5,686 bases of DNA from the NCBI GenBank assembly GCA_030428585.1, contig JAUIDL010000048.1:1-5686 (forward strand), given 5' to 3'. Of the stretch, positions 1 through 5,336 are shown piece after piece (within the stretch, counting starts at the first letter, position 1; every line of letters begins with the position of its first letter). Position numbers and translations under genes: made by a program. The DNA is from a bacterium. Lineage in GTDB: Bacteria; Patescibacteriota; Saccharimonadia; Saccharimonadales; Saccharimonadaceae. Under the pieces are notes generated by a model, which was not told the DNA's origin, made no database searches, and saw nothing but the letters and a program-made list of their open reading frames with translations.

Positions 1-1
1 C

Positions 2-307
2 GGCGAGGTGATGTCGATCGGCCGGACCTTCCGCGAATCTTTCGCCAAGGCGATGGCCTCGCGCGAGATCGACTCGCCCGCCCGGATCCCGGAGTCGACC
101 GAAGAGCTCCTGGAGACTCTGGCGGTGCCGACGCCTGACCGGATCGACCAGCTGCTGGCCGCCTTCGAGCGCGGGGTCGAGGTCGAGGAAGTCCATGCCC
201 GGACCCGGATCGATCTCTGGGTTCTGCGCGAGCTCTTCAGCCTGGCCACCGAAAGCGACCCCACCGAGGGGATGGAGCGGATCTACAACTCGGTCGACAC
301 CTGTGCC
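2..307 (+). CDS. carB: Carbamoyl-phosphate synthase large subunit, internal fragment
   Basis: CarB uses ammonia from the small subunit, bicarbonate and two ATP to make carbamoyl phosphate for pyrimidine and arginine synthesis in the cytoplasm. The frame is open from the left edge (G-E-V before the first Met) and shows the family signature GEVMSIGRTF followed by the ESFAKAM helix, then PTPDRIDQLLAAFERGVEVEEVH and a weak IDxW match, ending at S-V-D-T-C-A, which matches the conserved VDTCAAEF of CarB. This corresponds to the end of the carboxyphosphate domain and start of the oligomerisation domain (around residue 375 onward in the E. coli protein). The stretch between IDLW and VDTC is only about 27 residues, some 40 shorter than in E. 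coli, so a helical subdomain is reduced. After base 307 the frame stays open to 424, but the translation no longer resembles CarB. Both ends are therefore missing: the left by the window edge, the right by an apparent break. The identification is firm; the shortened linker could be natural to the lineage or another rearrangement. Confidence 0.88.
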
Positions 308-1434
308 GTGAATGACACGGTGCCAGTCGTCTCGCCTTCTCCGACCGGGTTGTTTCCGACGATGGTGACCGTGTCGTTCTCGGTGTCACCCGAGATTGTC
401 GCGGTCGGTGTCGGTTCTACATAGGTCGGCACGTCACAGTCGGCCTCGACGTTGTCGAGCGTGTAGAGTTCGGTTGTTCCGAGGTCGGTCGTGACGTATG
501 CTGCCAGGTTGTCACCTGGCGAGACGACGAACGACTCGGTGTAGCTGAACACGACCAACTGCTGGTTCTCGATGACGAGTCCGACGTTGTGTACGGTCTG
601 GCCGTTCGCCGTCACGTACGCCGCCTGGGTGGCGGTCTGTCGCGGATCGACCGTCAACGAGATGAACGCCGTCACCTGCTGTCCTGGGACGCATTCGGTC
701 CACAGGAACGCCGAAGTTTCGGCGATACAGTTGGCGGTAAATTCGTCCAGACTGGCGACCACGGTGCCGTTGTATGTCACTGTGACGTTGACCTGCATGT
801 CCTCCGGGATGAACCCTTCGAGCGTGCCGGGAGGATCGTTTTCGTTCTGAACGAGACTGGTGGTGCGGCTGTAGGTGCCGTTCACCTCCGTGACCGTCAT
901 GACGTATGTGGCCGGCACGGTGGTCGGGTAGTAGAGGCTGACGCCTCCGCTGACGCGGCCTTCCTGACAGTCACCGGGGATGAATCTCAGGACTTCCTCG
1001 GGAATGTCGACGACCGCTGCTTGAACGACGGCCTGGGTGCGCTGAGTGGTTGCTGCGTTCGACTCGGTTGACGCCTCGGTCTTCGACTCGACCTGTTCGG
1101 TCGTGTTGTCCTCCGTGGTGCCAGTGGTCGGTGCCGTCGGCTCGTCTGCTTCGGGAAGCGCGTCGGGCTCGGGGGTCGTCTCGGCGTCCTCTGCGGGTGC
1201 AGCGGGTGCTTCCTCGACGACGGGCTCGTTGACGACCTTGTTGGTCGCTTCCGCGTTTTGTTCGTCGGCGTTGTCGACGACGACTTCTGCCACCGCAGTG
1301 GTGTCGGTCGAGTCGAGCTCTTCGGCGAACGCGGCGGGTACCGCGAACATTGACACGACCAGGGTGAGCGCAGCGGCTGCTGCTCCACCCATGGTCAGGG
1401 TGCGTCGCATGGTACGACGGCGTGGTGCGGACAT
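283..1434 (-). CDS. Secreted cell-surface protein with two Cys-bounded beta domains, C-terminus replaced
   Basis: This is a 383-residue secreted protein of unknown function. Residues 1-37 form a long signal peptide: an Arg-rich n-region (APRRRTMRRT), an Ala/Val/Leu core at 17-31 and an A-F-A cleavage site before E38. Residues 38-145 are a disordered Glu/Thr/Pro/Ala linker, typical of wall-spanning segments. Two similar units follow, each opened and closed by cysteine (C156-C236 and C248-C333). They are rich in alternating Thr/Val and look like Ig-type beta sandwiches, probably each with one disulphide. A Pro-rich hinge (340-345) leads into a third Thr/Val-rich segment that is cut off. The final V-S-T-E-L and stop lie on the reverse strand of CarB, so the natural C-terminus, possibly with a sorting signal, is not here. 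Start chosen at 1434 because GGGAAGGG sits five bases upstream and the n-region is complete; Met9 and Met15 are poorer starts. The family is not recognised; adhesion or envelope structure is a guess. Confidence 0.75.
   Translation of the reverse strand: MSAPRRRTMRRTLTMGGAAAAALTLVVSMFAVPAAFAEELDSTDTTAVAEVVVDNADEQNAEATNKVVNEPVVEEAPAAPAEDAETTPEPDALPEADEPTAPTTGTTEDNTTEQVESKTEASTESNAATTQRTQAVVQAAVVDIPEEVLRFIPGDCQEGRVSGGVSLYYPTTVPATYVMTVTEVNGTYSRTTSLVQNENDPPGTLEGFIPEDMQVNVTVTYNGTVVASLDEFTANCIAETSAFLWTECVPGQQVTAFISLTVDPRQTATQAAYVTANGQTVHNVGLVIENQQLVVFSYTESFVVSPGDNLAAYVTTDLGTTELYTLDNVEADCDVPTYVEPTPTATISGDTENDTVTIVGNNPVGEGETTGTVSFTAQVSTEL
288..312. other. Break between CarB and the surface-protein gene (probable chimeric or rearrangement junction)
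   Basis: On the + strand, CarB similarity runs without interruption up to the VDTCA codons (293-307) and stops there, although the next family residues should be A-E-F. From about 308 the useful reading is on the other strand, where the surface protein's Thr/Val-rich sequence (G-T-V-S-F-T-A) enters. The stop codon that closes the surface protein (283-285) therefore lies in what is CarB sequence on the opposite strand. Neither gene has a natural end here and there is no intergenic space. The simplest reading is an assembly or amplification chimera; a real inversion or deletion is possible. Confidence 0.7.
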
Positions 1435-1439
1435 TGCTG

Positions 1440-1447
1440 CCCTTCCC
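1440..1447 (-). promoter_or_regulatory. Ribosome binding site of the surface-protein gene
   Basis: Reading on the - strand, GGGAAGGG lies five bases before the ATG at 1434. It is a good purine-rich Shine-Dalgarno sequence and decides the start in favour of the first Met over the in-frame Met codons 9 and 15. Confidence 0.6.
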
Positions 1448-1469
1448 TTCTGTTGGGGTTTGGATTGTC

Positions 1470-1515
1470 TTGTGCGGCAAAACTACGCTCTGGCTGGGCG
1501 CAGTTACGCATAATA
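1470..1515. other. Composition break, probable second junction
   Basis: To the left, sequence is GC-rich with G/C-biased third codon positions in the surface-protein gene; to the right, spacers are AT-rich and genes use balanced codons. The change happens within a few tens of bases, with no insertion-sequence ends, direct repeats or tRNA at the edge. Together with the break at about 300 it suggests joined sequence from different genomes rather than one transferred island. The exact point cannot be fixed by eye. Confidence 0.5.
1475..1513 (+). other. tmRNA-tag-like reading frame (possible truncated ssrA fragment)
   Basis: Translated from 1475 this reads R-Q-N-Y-A-L-A-G-R-S-Y-A followed by TAA. 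The NYALA core is the hallmark of tmRNA proteolysis tags, and the DNA from 1479 to 1489 (AAAACTACGCT) is identical to the tag region of E. coli ssrA as I recall it. The C-terminal extension GRSYA is not the usual ALAA ending. Further on, ACTAAG (1611-1616) and ATGTAG (1623-1628) loosely recall the conserved 3' part of tmRNA. Against it: no tmRNA 5' end is present upstream (that is the start of the surface-protein gene) and no T-arm is found downstream. At best it is a fragment cut by the nearby junction; coincidence is quite possible. Confidence 0.22.
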
Positions 1516-1567
1516 TAATTTATAGCATAAAAACATTAAAAAGTAAATAATCGGCGACATGATTCAT

Positions 1568-1583
1568 AAGCATTTCAATGCTT
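1568..1583. repeat. Inverted repeat AAGCATT-TC-AATGCTT
   Basis: Perfect seven-base arms with a two-base centre. The right arm runs into the candidate -35 box at 1582-1587, a position where an operator could act; as RNA it could form a small hairpin. No protein partner is evident. Confidence 0.45.
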
Positions 1584-1612
1584 GACGGCGCACCTAATCG
1601 GCGCGGTATACT
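1582..1612 (+). promoter_or_regulatory. Candidate sigma-70-type promoter
   Basis: TTGACG (1582-1587) matches five of six -35 consensus bases and TATACT (1607-1612) matches five of six -10 bases. The spacer is 19 bases, longer than the usual 17. Transcription would start near 1619 and give the small gene at 1888 an untranslated leader of about 270 bases, or an independent small RNA. This is a sequence match only. Confidence 0.35.
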
Positions 1613-1824
1613 AAGAGGAGCTATGTAGGTACTTTGCCTCGGCAATTTCCACTTACAAGCGGAATAAGCCACCAACGCTAGCGATGCACACCAGTTTGCA
1701 AATACGAGAACTAGGAGCCCCTCGCAGACGTACACAATTCTAGGTGACATTTGGTAAAAAGGTCAGGCCGCCGACGGTCCCCTGCCCCTCTCCAAATCAC
1801 TCCTCCAAAACCCGTTCGCTGATC

Positions 1825-1860
1825 AAGAATTCTTTTGTTCGGCATTTTTGCGTTTAACGC
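1825..1860. repeat. Two palindromes upstream of the small unknown gene
   Basis: AAGAATTCTT (1825-1834) and GCGTT-T-AACGC (1850-1860) are both perfect inverted repeats, with centres about 25 bases apart and 28-63 bases before the ATG at 1888. They sit where a promoter or operator for that gene would be. No good -10/-35 pair is visible between them, so their role is unknown. Confidence 0.4.
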
Positions 1861-1876
1861 GTAACTAAAAATTTTT

Positions 1877-1880
1877 GGAG
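1877..1880 (+). promoter_or_regulatory. Ribosome binding site of the small unknown gene
   Basis: GGAG followed by a seven-base purine/A-rich spacer to ATG at 1888. This is the main evidence that the small open frame is a translated gene. Confidence 0.6.
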
Positions 1881-1887
1881 AAGAAAT

Positions 1888-2136
1888 ATGAATCGTGTAA
1901 CAATCAACGAACAAGTGGCAATCACAAGCATGGGCTTCAAGAAGAACCTCTCGGCTTACCCTCGAACCATGGAATTTCGAGGTATCGCGTACAATTTTAT
2001 TGACGCGGGTCTGAGTTGTTTGGTGCGCTCTGGTGAGCACATCGCCCACATTGTGACGCTCAGCGACGGCAAATCAATTTTCCGTCTGCGCAGCGATAAC
2101 CACGGTGGCAACTGGACACTACTCAGTATCGGCTGA
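1888..2136 (+). CDS. Small unknown protein, 82 residues, predicted beta-rich
   Basis: The product is not recognised. The gene is complete: ATG at 1888 with GGAG seven bases upstream and TGA at 2134, followed directly by an in-frame TAG. The protein has no signal peptide and no membrane segment, so it is probably cytoplasmic. After a charged N-terminus (residues 1-20) it shows alternating hydrophobic stretches typical of beta strands: RGIAYNFID (31-39), SCLVRSG (43-49), HIAHIVTLSDG (51-61), SIFRLRSD (63-70) and GGNWTLLSIG (73-82), with Gly or Asp turns between. That pattern suggests a small barrel or sheet domain, and the single Cys44 gives no metal motif. It is convergent with the ATPase gene and ends 51 bases before the ATPase stop. 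The two palindromes upstream may be its control region. An antisense frame over the same bases has no ribosome binding site. Translation is likely; function is unknown. Confidence 0.65.
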   Translation: MNRVTINEQVAITSMGFKKNLSAYPRTMEFRGIAYNFIDAGLSCLVRSGEHIAHIVTLSDGKSIFRLRSDNHGGNWTLLSIG

Positions 2137-2147
2137 TAGCGACCAGC

Positions 2148-2185
2148 AGCAGTTCGTGCTAGTTTCCGGTACCGGTTGGTGCCGG
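2148..2185. terminator. Tandem small hairpins between convergent genes, possible weak terminator
   Basis: AGCA-gttcg-TGCT (2148-2160) and CCGGTA-ccggttgg-TGCCGG (2166-2185, with one G-U pair) lie between the stop of the small gene and the stop of the ATPase gene. Only the + strand is followed by a modestly T-rich tail (ATTTAGTTT). This is the expected place for a shared terminator, but the lack of a clear T-run makes it weak. Confidence 0.3.
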
Positions 2186-2187
2186 AT

Positions 2188-4722
2188 TTAGTTTGCGGCT
2201 TGGTCCTTGAGAAAGCGTCGACCAATCCACTTATGAAGCTCAACGACGGCAATCAGCACCACCGAAGCGGTCAAACTAGTGATGAGCAGATGATCAACTT
2301 GGACGGGCGTAATGTGCAGGAGTTCTTGCAGTGGTCCTGTCAGCGCCAAGAATTGCAGGCCAATCGATGCAGCCAGGCCGATATAGAATGGCTTACTGAT
2401 AACTCGGATGCGCTTGAAGATAGATTCATAGGTACTGCGTGCGTTAAAGGCATTCGCCCACTGCATCGTCACCAAGGCCATAAAGGCGATGGTCGAGCCG
2501 TAGGCAGCGCCGTATTGAGCCGTAAAGTAGCCAAAGAGCCCTAGGGCGGCCGCACCCATGACCAACGCGACCAGTATAATCCGACTAATCATGTACATAC
2601 TCAGTAGTGGGGCTTTTGGCGAAACGGGTTTGTGCTTCATGACATCTTTTTCACCCGGTTCGAGTCCCAGCGGAATCACCAGTGAGGTGTCAGTGACTAG
2701 GTTGATCCATAGAATCTGGACTGGCTGCAGCGGCATCGGCATTCCCAGCGCGATTGCTCCAACCATCGTGATTGCCTCACCAGTGTTGGTCGACAGCAGG
2801 TAAAACAGCATGCGACGGATATTGGAGAAGATGATGCGCCCTTCTTTCATCGCGCGGATAATACTTTCGAAGTTATTGTTCAGCAGGATAATATCGCCAG
2901 CATCTTTGGCAATTTGTGAGCCGCTCCCCATCGCCACCCCAACGTGAGCGTTGGCTAGAGCCGGTACATCATTGACCCCGTCACCAGTCATAGCAGCAAC
3001 CTCTTTGGTTTTAAGAATCTGTAAGATACGGTATTTGTTTTCAGGCGTCACGCGCGAGAAGACGCGAGCCTCGTACACGCGTTTGGTTAGCTGATGCTCG
3101 GGAAGCTCGCTAATTTGTCGGGTGTCAAAGACTTGTTCGCGAGACTCAACCAAGCCGAGTTGTCGTCCGATATGGTACGCCGTTTCAAAATGGTCACCAG
3201 TGATCATACGGACGGTCACGCCGGCGTTCTGGGCTACGCCAATAGCCTTTCGGGCGGTCGGGCGAAGCGTGTCAGCGACCCCAATCAGTCCAACGAGGTC
3301 AAATTTCTGCGACTGATGCATTTCTTCGAACTGGGCGATCGATTTCTTAATCGGAGCGGTCGCCAGCGCAATCACGCGGTAGCCTTGACTGGTTAGTTGA
3401 TGTAATGCAGCCTCGGCTTCTTTGTGCTCGGCTGCCGTTAGCTTGCTCCGGCTAATGACCTGTTCAGGTGCTCCTTTCAAAACAAGTTCGTATGTACCGT
3501 CATGGTGCCAGACGTTACCGCTCATCGAGAATGCTTGGTTGAATGGTAGTTTCGCAACGGTTTCGCCTGGCAGCTCAATCAAGTCTTCGGCGGTTGTGAA
3601 TTCAATCATCGCAATATCTAACGGGTCGTGTGATTTTTGCCCTCGATGATTAATGGTACGGTGGGCGACAGTTGGCAAGTGGTGTTTCGATGACTTTAGA
3701 TGCCATGTTTCTTGGACACTCAGCTTGTTTTCGGTTAGGGTGCCTGTTTTGTCAGTGGCGATGGTGGTAATGACACCGATGGTTTCAATCGCGCGCATAC
3801 TACGGACTAGTGCTTTTTTGGCGGCCATTCGGCGCATACCCAGGACCAGAATGACTGATATGGCCACCGGCAGACTTTCTGGTACCGCCGAGACAGAAAT
3901 AGCGAGCACGTAGAGGATCGCTTCGGTAAACTCGATACCCCGAATCAGCGCCAGGGTGAACGCAACAACCGCCAGTCCAGCGACGGCGGCGACGATGTAT
4001 GAAAGTAATTTATCAATTTTCTTTTGAACAGGGCTGGTCGAGCTATCGGCCGATTTTTTACTGAGCGCGGCAATCCGACCGAACTCGGTATCATTCCCTG
4101 TTGCGACAACAATCCCCGTGACGGTTCCCGAGACAACGAATGCGCCCTGAAAAAGCATGTTACTTTGTTCGTAGACTTGTTTGCCCTGTTCAAGTGTGTC
4201 GGCGTTCTTGCTGACCGGGACTGATTCACCTGTCAGGACGGCTTCGTCGGCCCGTAGCGAGTCAGCCAAGACGACTCGGGTATCGGCCGGGATCTTATCG
4301 CCTTCGTCGAGCGTGATAACGTCACCAGGAACTAATTGACTGCTATCGACGTCCAATGGTCGCCCGTTTCGGATAACGGTCACTTTTTGGGCGCTGACTT
4401 TTTGGAGACTGCGCAGAATACGGTCGGTCGAGAAACGCTGCACATAATAGATGACAGCGCTGACCATCATGATCACCAGGATGATAATTGCGTCGAATAG
4501 CGCTCCGTGGAGAAAACTGACGACTGCGGCGATGAACAGGACCAACATGAAGACATTGCGGAACGGTTCGATGGCGATTTTCCACCACGGGTCGCCCTTC
4601 ACTTCGATGGTGTTTGGGCCATAGGTCTTCAGGCGTTCAGCGGCCGAGCGTTTGCTCAAGCCTTCGGGCGACGTCTTGAGCGCCGCGTACGTCTGTTCCA
4701 TCGACCGATGATAATAAAGCAT
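2188..4722 (-). CDS. P2-type (Ca2+/cation-transporting family) P-type ATPase
   Basis: A full-length 844-residue membrane pump that uses ATP to export a cation, most likely Ca2+; Na+ or another ion is possible. In order: N-terminal cation-ATPase domain with T-S-P-E-G-L-S and YGPN (17-37); M1-M2 (about 55-95); actuator domain with TGES (164-167); M3-M4 (about 240-295) with PESLP (281-285) in place of PEGLP; phosphorylation site DKTGTLT (Asp324); a compact nucleotide domain with KGAPE (416-420); TGD (508-510); hinge TGDGVND (579-585); M5 with N646 and E649; M6 with NLVTD (674-678); M8 with Gln754 where SERCA has Glu908; M7-M10 up to about 827. Catalytic motifs are all intact, so it should be active. 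The start at 4722 keeps the usual leader ahead of the first helix. Only a weak AGAG precedes it, and a -10-like TACAAT lies seven bases upstream. The GreA-like gene lies upstream beyond a terminator. Confidence 0.93.
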   Translation of the reverse strand: MLYYHRSMEQTYAALKTSPEGLSKRSAAERLKTYGPNTIEVKGDPWWKIAIEPFRNVFMLVLFIAAVVSFLHGALFDAIIILVIMMVSAVIYYVQRFSTDRILRSLQKVSAQKVTVIRNGRPLDVDSSQLVPGDVITLDEGDKIPADTRVVLADSLRADEAVLTGESVPVSKNADTLEQGKQVYEQSNMLFQGAFVVSGTVTGIVVATGNDTEFGRIAALSKKSADSSTSPVQKKIDKLLSYIVAAVAGLAVVAFTLALIRGIEFTEAILYVLAISVSAVPESLPVAISVILVLGMRRMAAKKALVRSMRAIETIGVITTIATDKTGTLTENKLSVQETWHLKSSKHHLPTVAHRTINHRGQKSHDPLDIAMIEFTTAEDLIELPGETVAKLPFNQAFSMSGNVWHHDGTYELVLKGAPEQVISRSKLTAAEHKEAEAALHQLTSQGYRVIALATAPIKKSIAQFEEMHQSQKFDLVGLIGVADTLRPTARKAIGVAQNAGVTVRMITGDHFETAYHIGRQLGLVESREQVFDTRQISELPEHQLTKRVYEARVFSRVTPENKYRILQILKTKEVAAMTGDGVNDVPALANAHVGVAMGSGSQIAKDAGDIILLNNNFESIIRAMKEGRIIFSNIRRMLFYLLSTNTGEAITMVGAIALGMPMPLQPVQILWINLVTDTSLVIPLGLEPGEKDVMKHKPVSPKAPLLSMYMISRIILVALVMGAAALGLFGYFTAQYGAAYGSTIAFMALVTMQWANAFNARSTYESIFKRIRVISKPFYIGLAASIGLQFLALTGPLQELLHITPVQVDHLLITSLTASVVLIAVVELHKWIGRRFLKDQAAN

Positions 4723-4729
4723 TAGCTCT

Positions 4730-4735
4730 ATTGTA
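4730..4735 (-). promoter_or_regulatory. Candidate -10 box of the ATPase gene, implying a leaderless mRNA
   Basis: On the - strand TACAAT (five of six consensus bases) ends seven bases before the A of the ATPase ATG, so initiation at the normal distance would fall on or next to the start codon. No good -35 box is seen at 17 bases. It lies just past the terminator hairpin, which makes a separate promoter for the ATPase reasonable. Confidence 0.35.
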
Positions 4736-4737
4736 TC

Positions 4738-4767
4738 AAATAACCCCCTGTCACCAGAGGGTTATTT
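4738..4767 (-). terminator. Strong hairpin terminator after the GreA-like gene
   Basis: On the - strand AAATAACCC pairs perfectly with GGGTTATTT, and the stem continues with one T-G pair and CTG/CAG around a GTGA loop, giving about 13 pairs closed by a GNRA-type loop. It begins 20 bases after the stop of the GreA-like gene. The A-rich foot on one side and TTATTT on the other let it work on either strand, although the T-tract is interrupted by one A. It should separate the GreA-like transcript from the ATPase gene. Confidence 0.75.
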
Positions 4768-4787
4768 GCGTGAAATAGCTGGGATAG

Positions 4788-5273
4788 TTAGCTAATGCTG
4801 ACCAGGCGTAGGGATTGGCTCTGCTTGCCGCTTCCCCATTTGACGATATCTTTGACGGTTTTACCGACTAGATTTTGACCGAGTGGGCTAACGACGGAAA
4901 TGCGGCCATCACTTGGATTTGCTTCGATGGTATCGACCAATGTGTACCGAAAGAGTCTTCCCTGTTGATCGATCAGGTCAACAACCGAGCCCATGGCGAC
5001 GCGCATGCGAGCCCGTTTGGTTGGCAAGAGTTTGGCGTGTGTCAGTGTATGGCGCTTATCAGCGAGCTCTGCCTCGATTGATTCTAGTCGAGCGAGACGC
5101 TCCACGAGCTCAAGGCGATTATCGTGATTGTTGGTGCGGTCGATGTCGTGGAGGCCTTTAATCAGATTCGTACGGTCGTGATCGAGCTGAGTAATCGCTT
5201 TCTTGAGTTCCTTCATACCCTTTTTGCTGAGTAGAATGGTGTCTGGTTGGGTGGTGGCGATAGTGGTATTCAT
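4788..5273 (-). CDS. GreA/GreB-family transcription elongation factor, diverged
   Basis: A 161-residue protein with GreA architecture. GreA enters the secondary channel of RNA polymerase and stimulates cleavage of backtracked RNA. Residues 12-83 form the N-terminal coiled coil (L-S-K-K-G-M-K-E-L, then a long charged helical stretch), and residues 93-146 match the C-terminal FKBP-like domain (VAMGSVVDL, DTIEANPSDGRISVVSPLG, VGKTVKDIVKW). The length is the usual one for the family. Oddly, the coiled-coil tip does not have the GDLSEN motif whose Asp and Glu (D41 and E44 in E. coli) handle the catalytic Mg2+. The matching place appears to be TNNHDN (47-52), with only Asp51 acidic. It may have weak cleavage activity or act as a competitor, as Gfh1 does. 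Start chosen at 5273 because AAAGGAGG lies ten bases upstream; an in-frame ATG at 5321 would put that site inside the gene. It is followed by a strong terminator. Confidence 0.82.
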   Translation of the reverse strand: MNTTIATTQPDTILLSKKGMKELKKAITQLDHDRTNLIKGLHDIDRTNNHDNRLELVERLARLESIEAELADKRHTLTHAKLLPTKRARMRVAMGSVVDLIDQQGRLFRYTLVDTIEANPSDGRISVVSPLGQNLVGKTVKDIVKWGSGKQSQSLRLVSIS

Positions 5274-5283
5274 AGTATCACTT

Positions 5284-5291
5284 CCTCCTTT
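5284..5291 (-). promoter_or_regulatory. Ribosome binding site of the GreA-like gene
   Basis: AAAGGAGG on the - strand, a near-perfect match to the 16S rRNA tail, ten bases before ATG at 5273. It shows that the shorter start is correct and the 16 extra N-terminal codons from 5321 are not translated. Confidence 0.75.
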
Positions 5292-5313
5292 ATGCTGTGA
5301 TAGCTGTTTGTTT

Positions 5314-5329
5314 AGTAGCACCTGCTACT
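5314..5329. repeat. Perfect inverted repeat upstream of the GreA-like gene
   Basis: AGTAGCA and TGCTACT are perfect arms around a two-base centre, 41-56 bases before the start codon. If the promoter at 5337-5366 is real, the repeat sits right at the transcription start, where it could be an operator or form a stem-loop at the 5' end of the mRNA. Confidence 0.5.
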
Positions 5330-5336
5330 GAGTCCT

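Larger units (their letters stand above)
1435..1887. other. Intergenic stretch of about 450 bases with a composition break, no convincing gene
   Basis: This lies between the divergent starts of the surface-protein gene (-) and the small unknown gene (+). Bases 1435-1475 belong to the leader of the surface-protein gene. Around 1475-1515 the composition changes abruptly to AT-rich (1511-1550 is almost all A and T). From 1582 there is a promoter-like pair on the + strand, and 1640-1820 is mixed-composition sequence with no coding signal on either strand: the open frames present (for example - strand 1520-1750) have no ribosome binding site and no recognisable protein. I found no tRNA T-arm (GGTTCRANTCC), no RNase P motif and no SRP RNA tetraloop region. 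A long untranslated leader or an unrecognised small RNA cannot be excluded. Confidence 0.5.

Noticed and set aside
308..424. Continuation of the CarB frame past the VDTCA codons
   Set aside because: The translation after base 307 no longer matches CarB and is the antisense of the surface-protein coding sequence.
1046..1474. Long Ser/Val/Ala-rich open frame on the + strand
   Set aside because: It is antisense to the surface protein in GC-rich sequence, has no ribosome binding site and has low-complexity content. Only its last codons (tag-like) were kept as a separate remark.
1611..1676. Possible tmRNA 3' end (ACTAAG, ATGTAG, then AAGCCACCA)
   Set aside because: The T-loop TTCRA is missing and the only possible arm (TTCC/GGAA) has a wrong-sized loop; mentioned only as weak support for the tag-like segment.
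1685..1744. 19-codon open frame MHTSLQIREL...
   Set aside because: No ribosome binding site and no similarity to anything I recognise; too short to support.
1520..1750. 76-codon open frame on the - strand with a hydrophobic segment
   Set aside because: No Shine-Dalgarno sequence before the ATG, no recognisable protein, and an AT-rich tail; more likely chance.
1752..1800. Possible SRP RNA core (GGTCAGGCC in 1761-1769)
   Set aside because: The conserved GGAA tetraloop and the AGCAGC segment that should follow are absent, and no long hairpin can be drawn.
1711..2049. 112-codon open frame on the - strand
   Set aside because: Overlaps the small + strand gene, which has a proper ribosome binding site; the antisense frame has none and looks like random composition.
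5274..5321. Longer N-terminus for the GreA-like protein from the ATG at 5321
   Set aside because: The extension would be encoded across the strong AAAGGAGG site and does not fit the family N-terminus.
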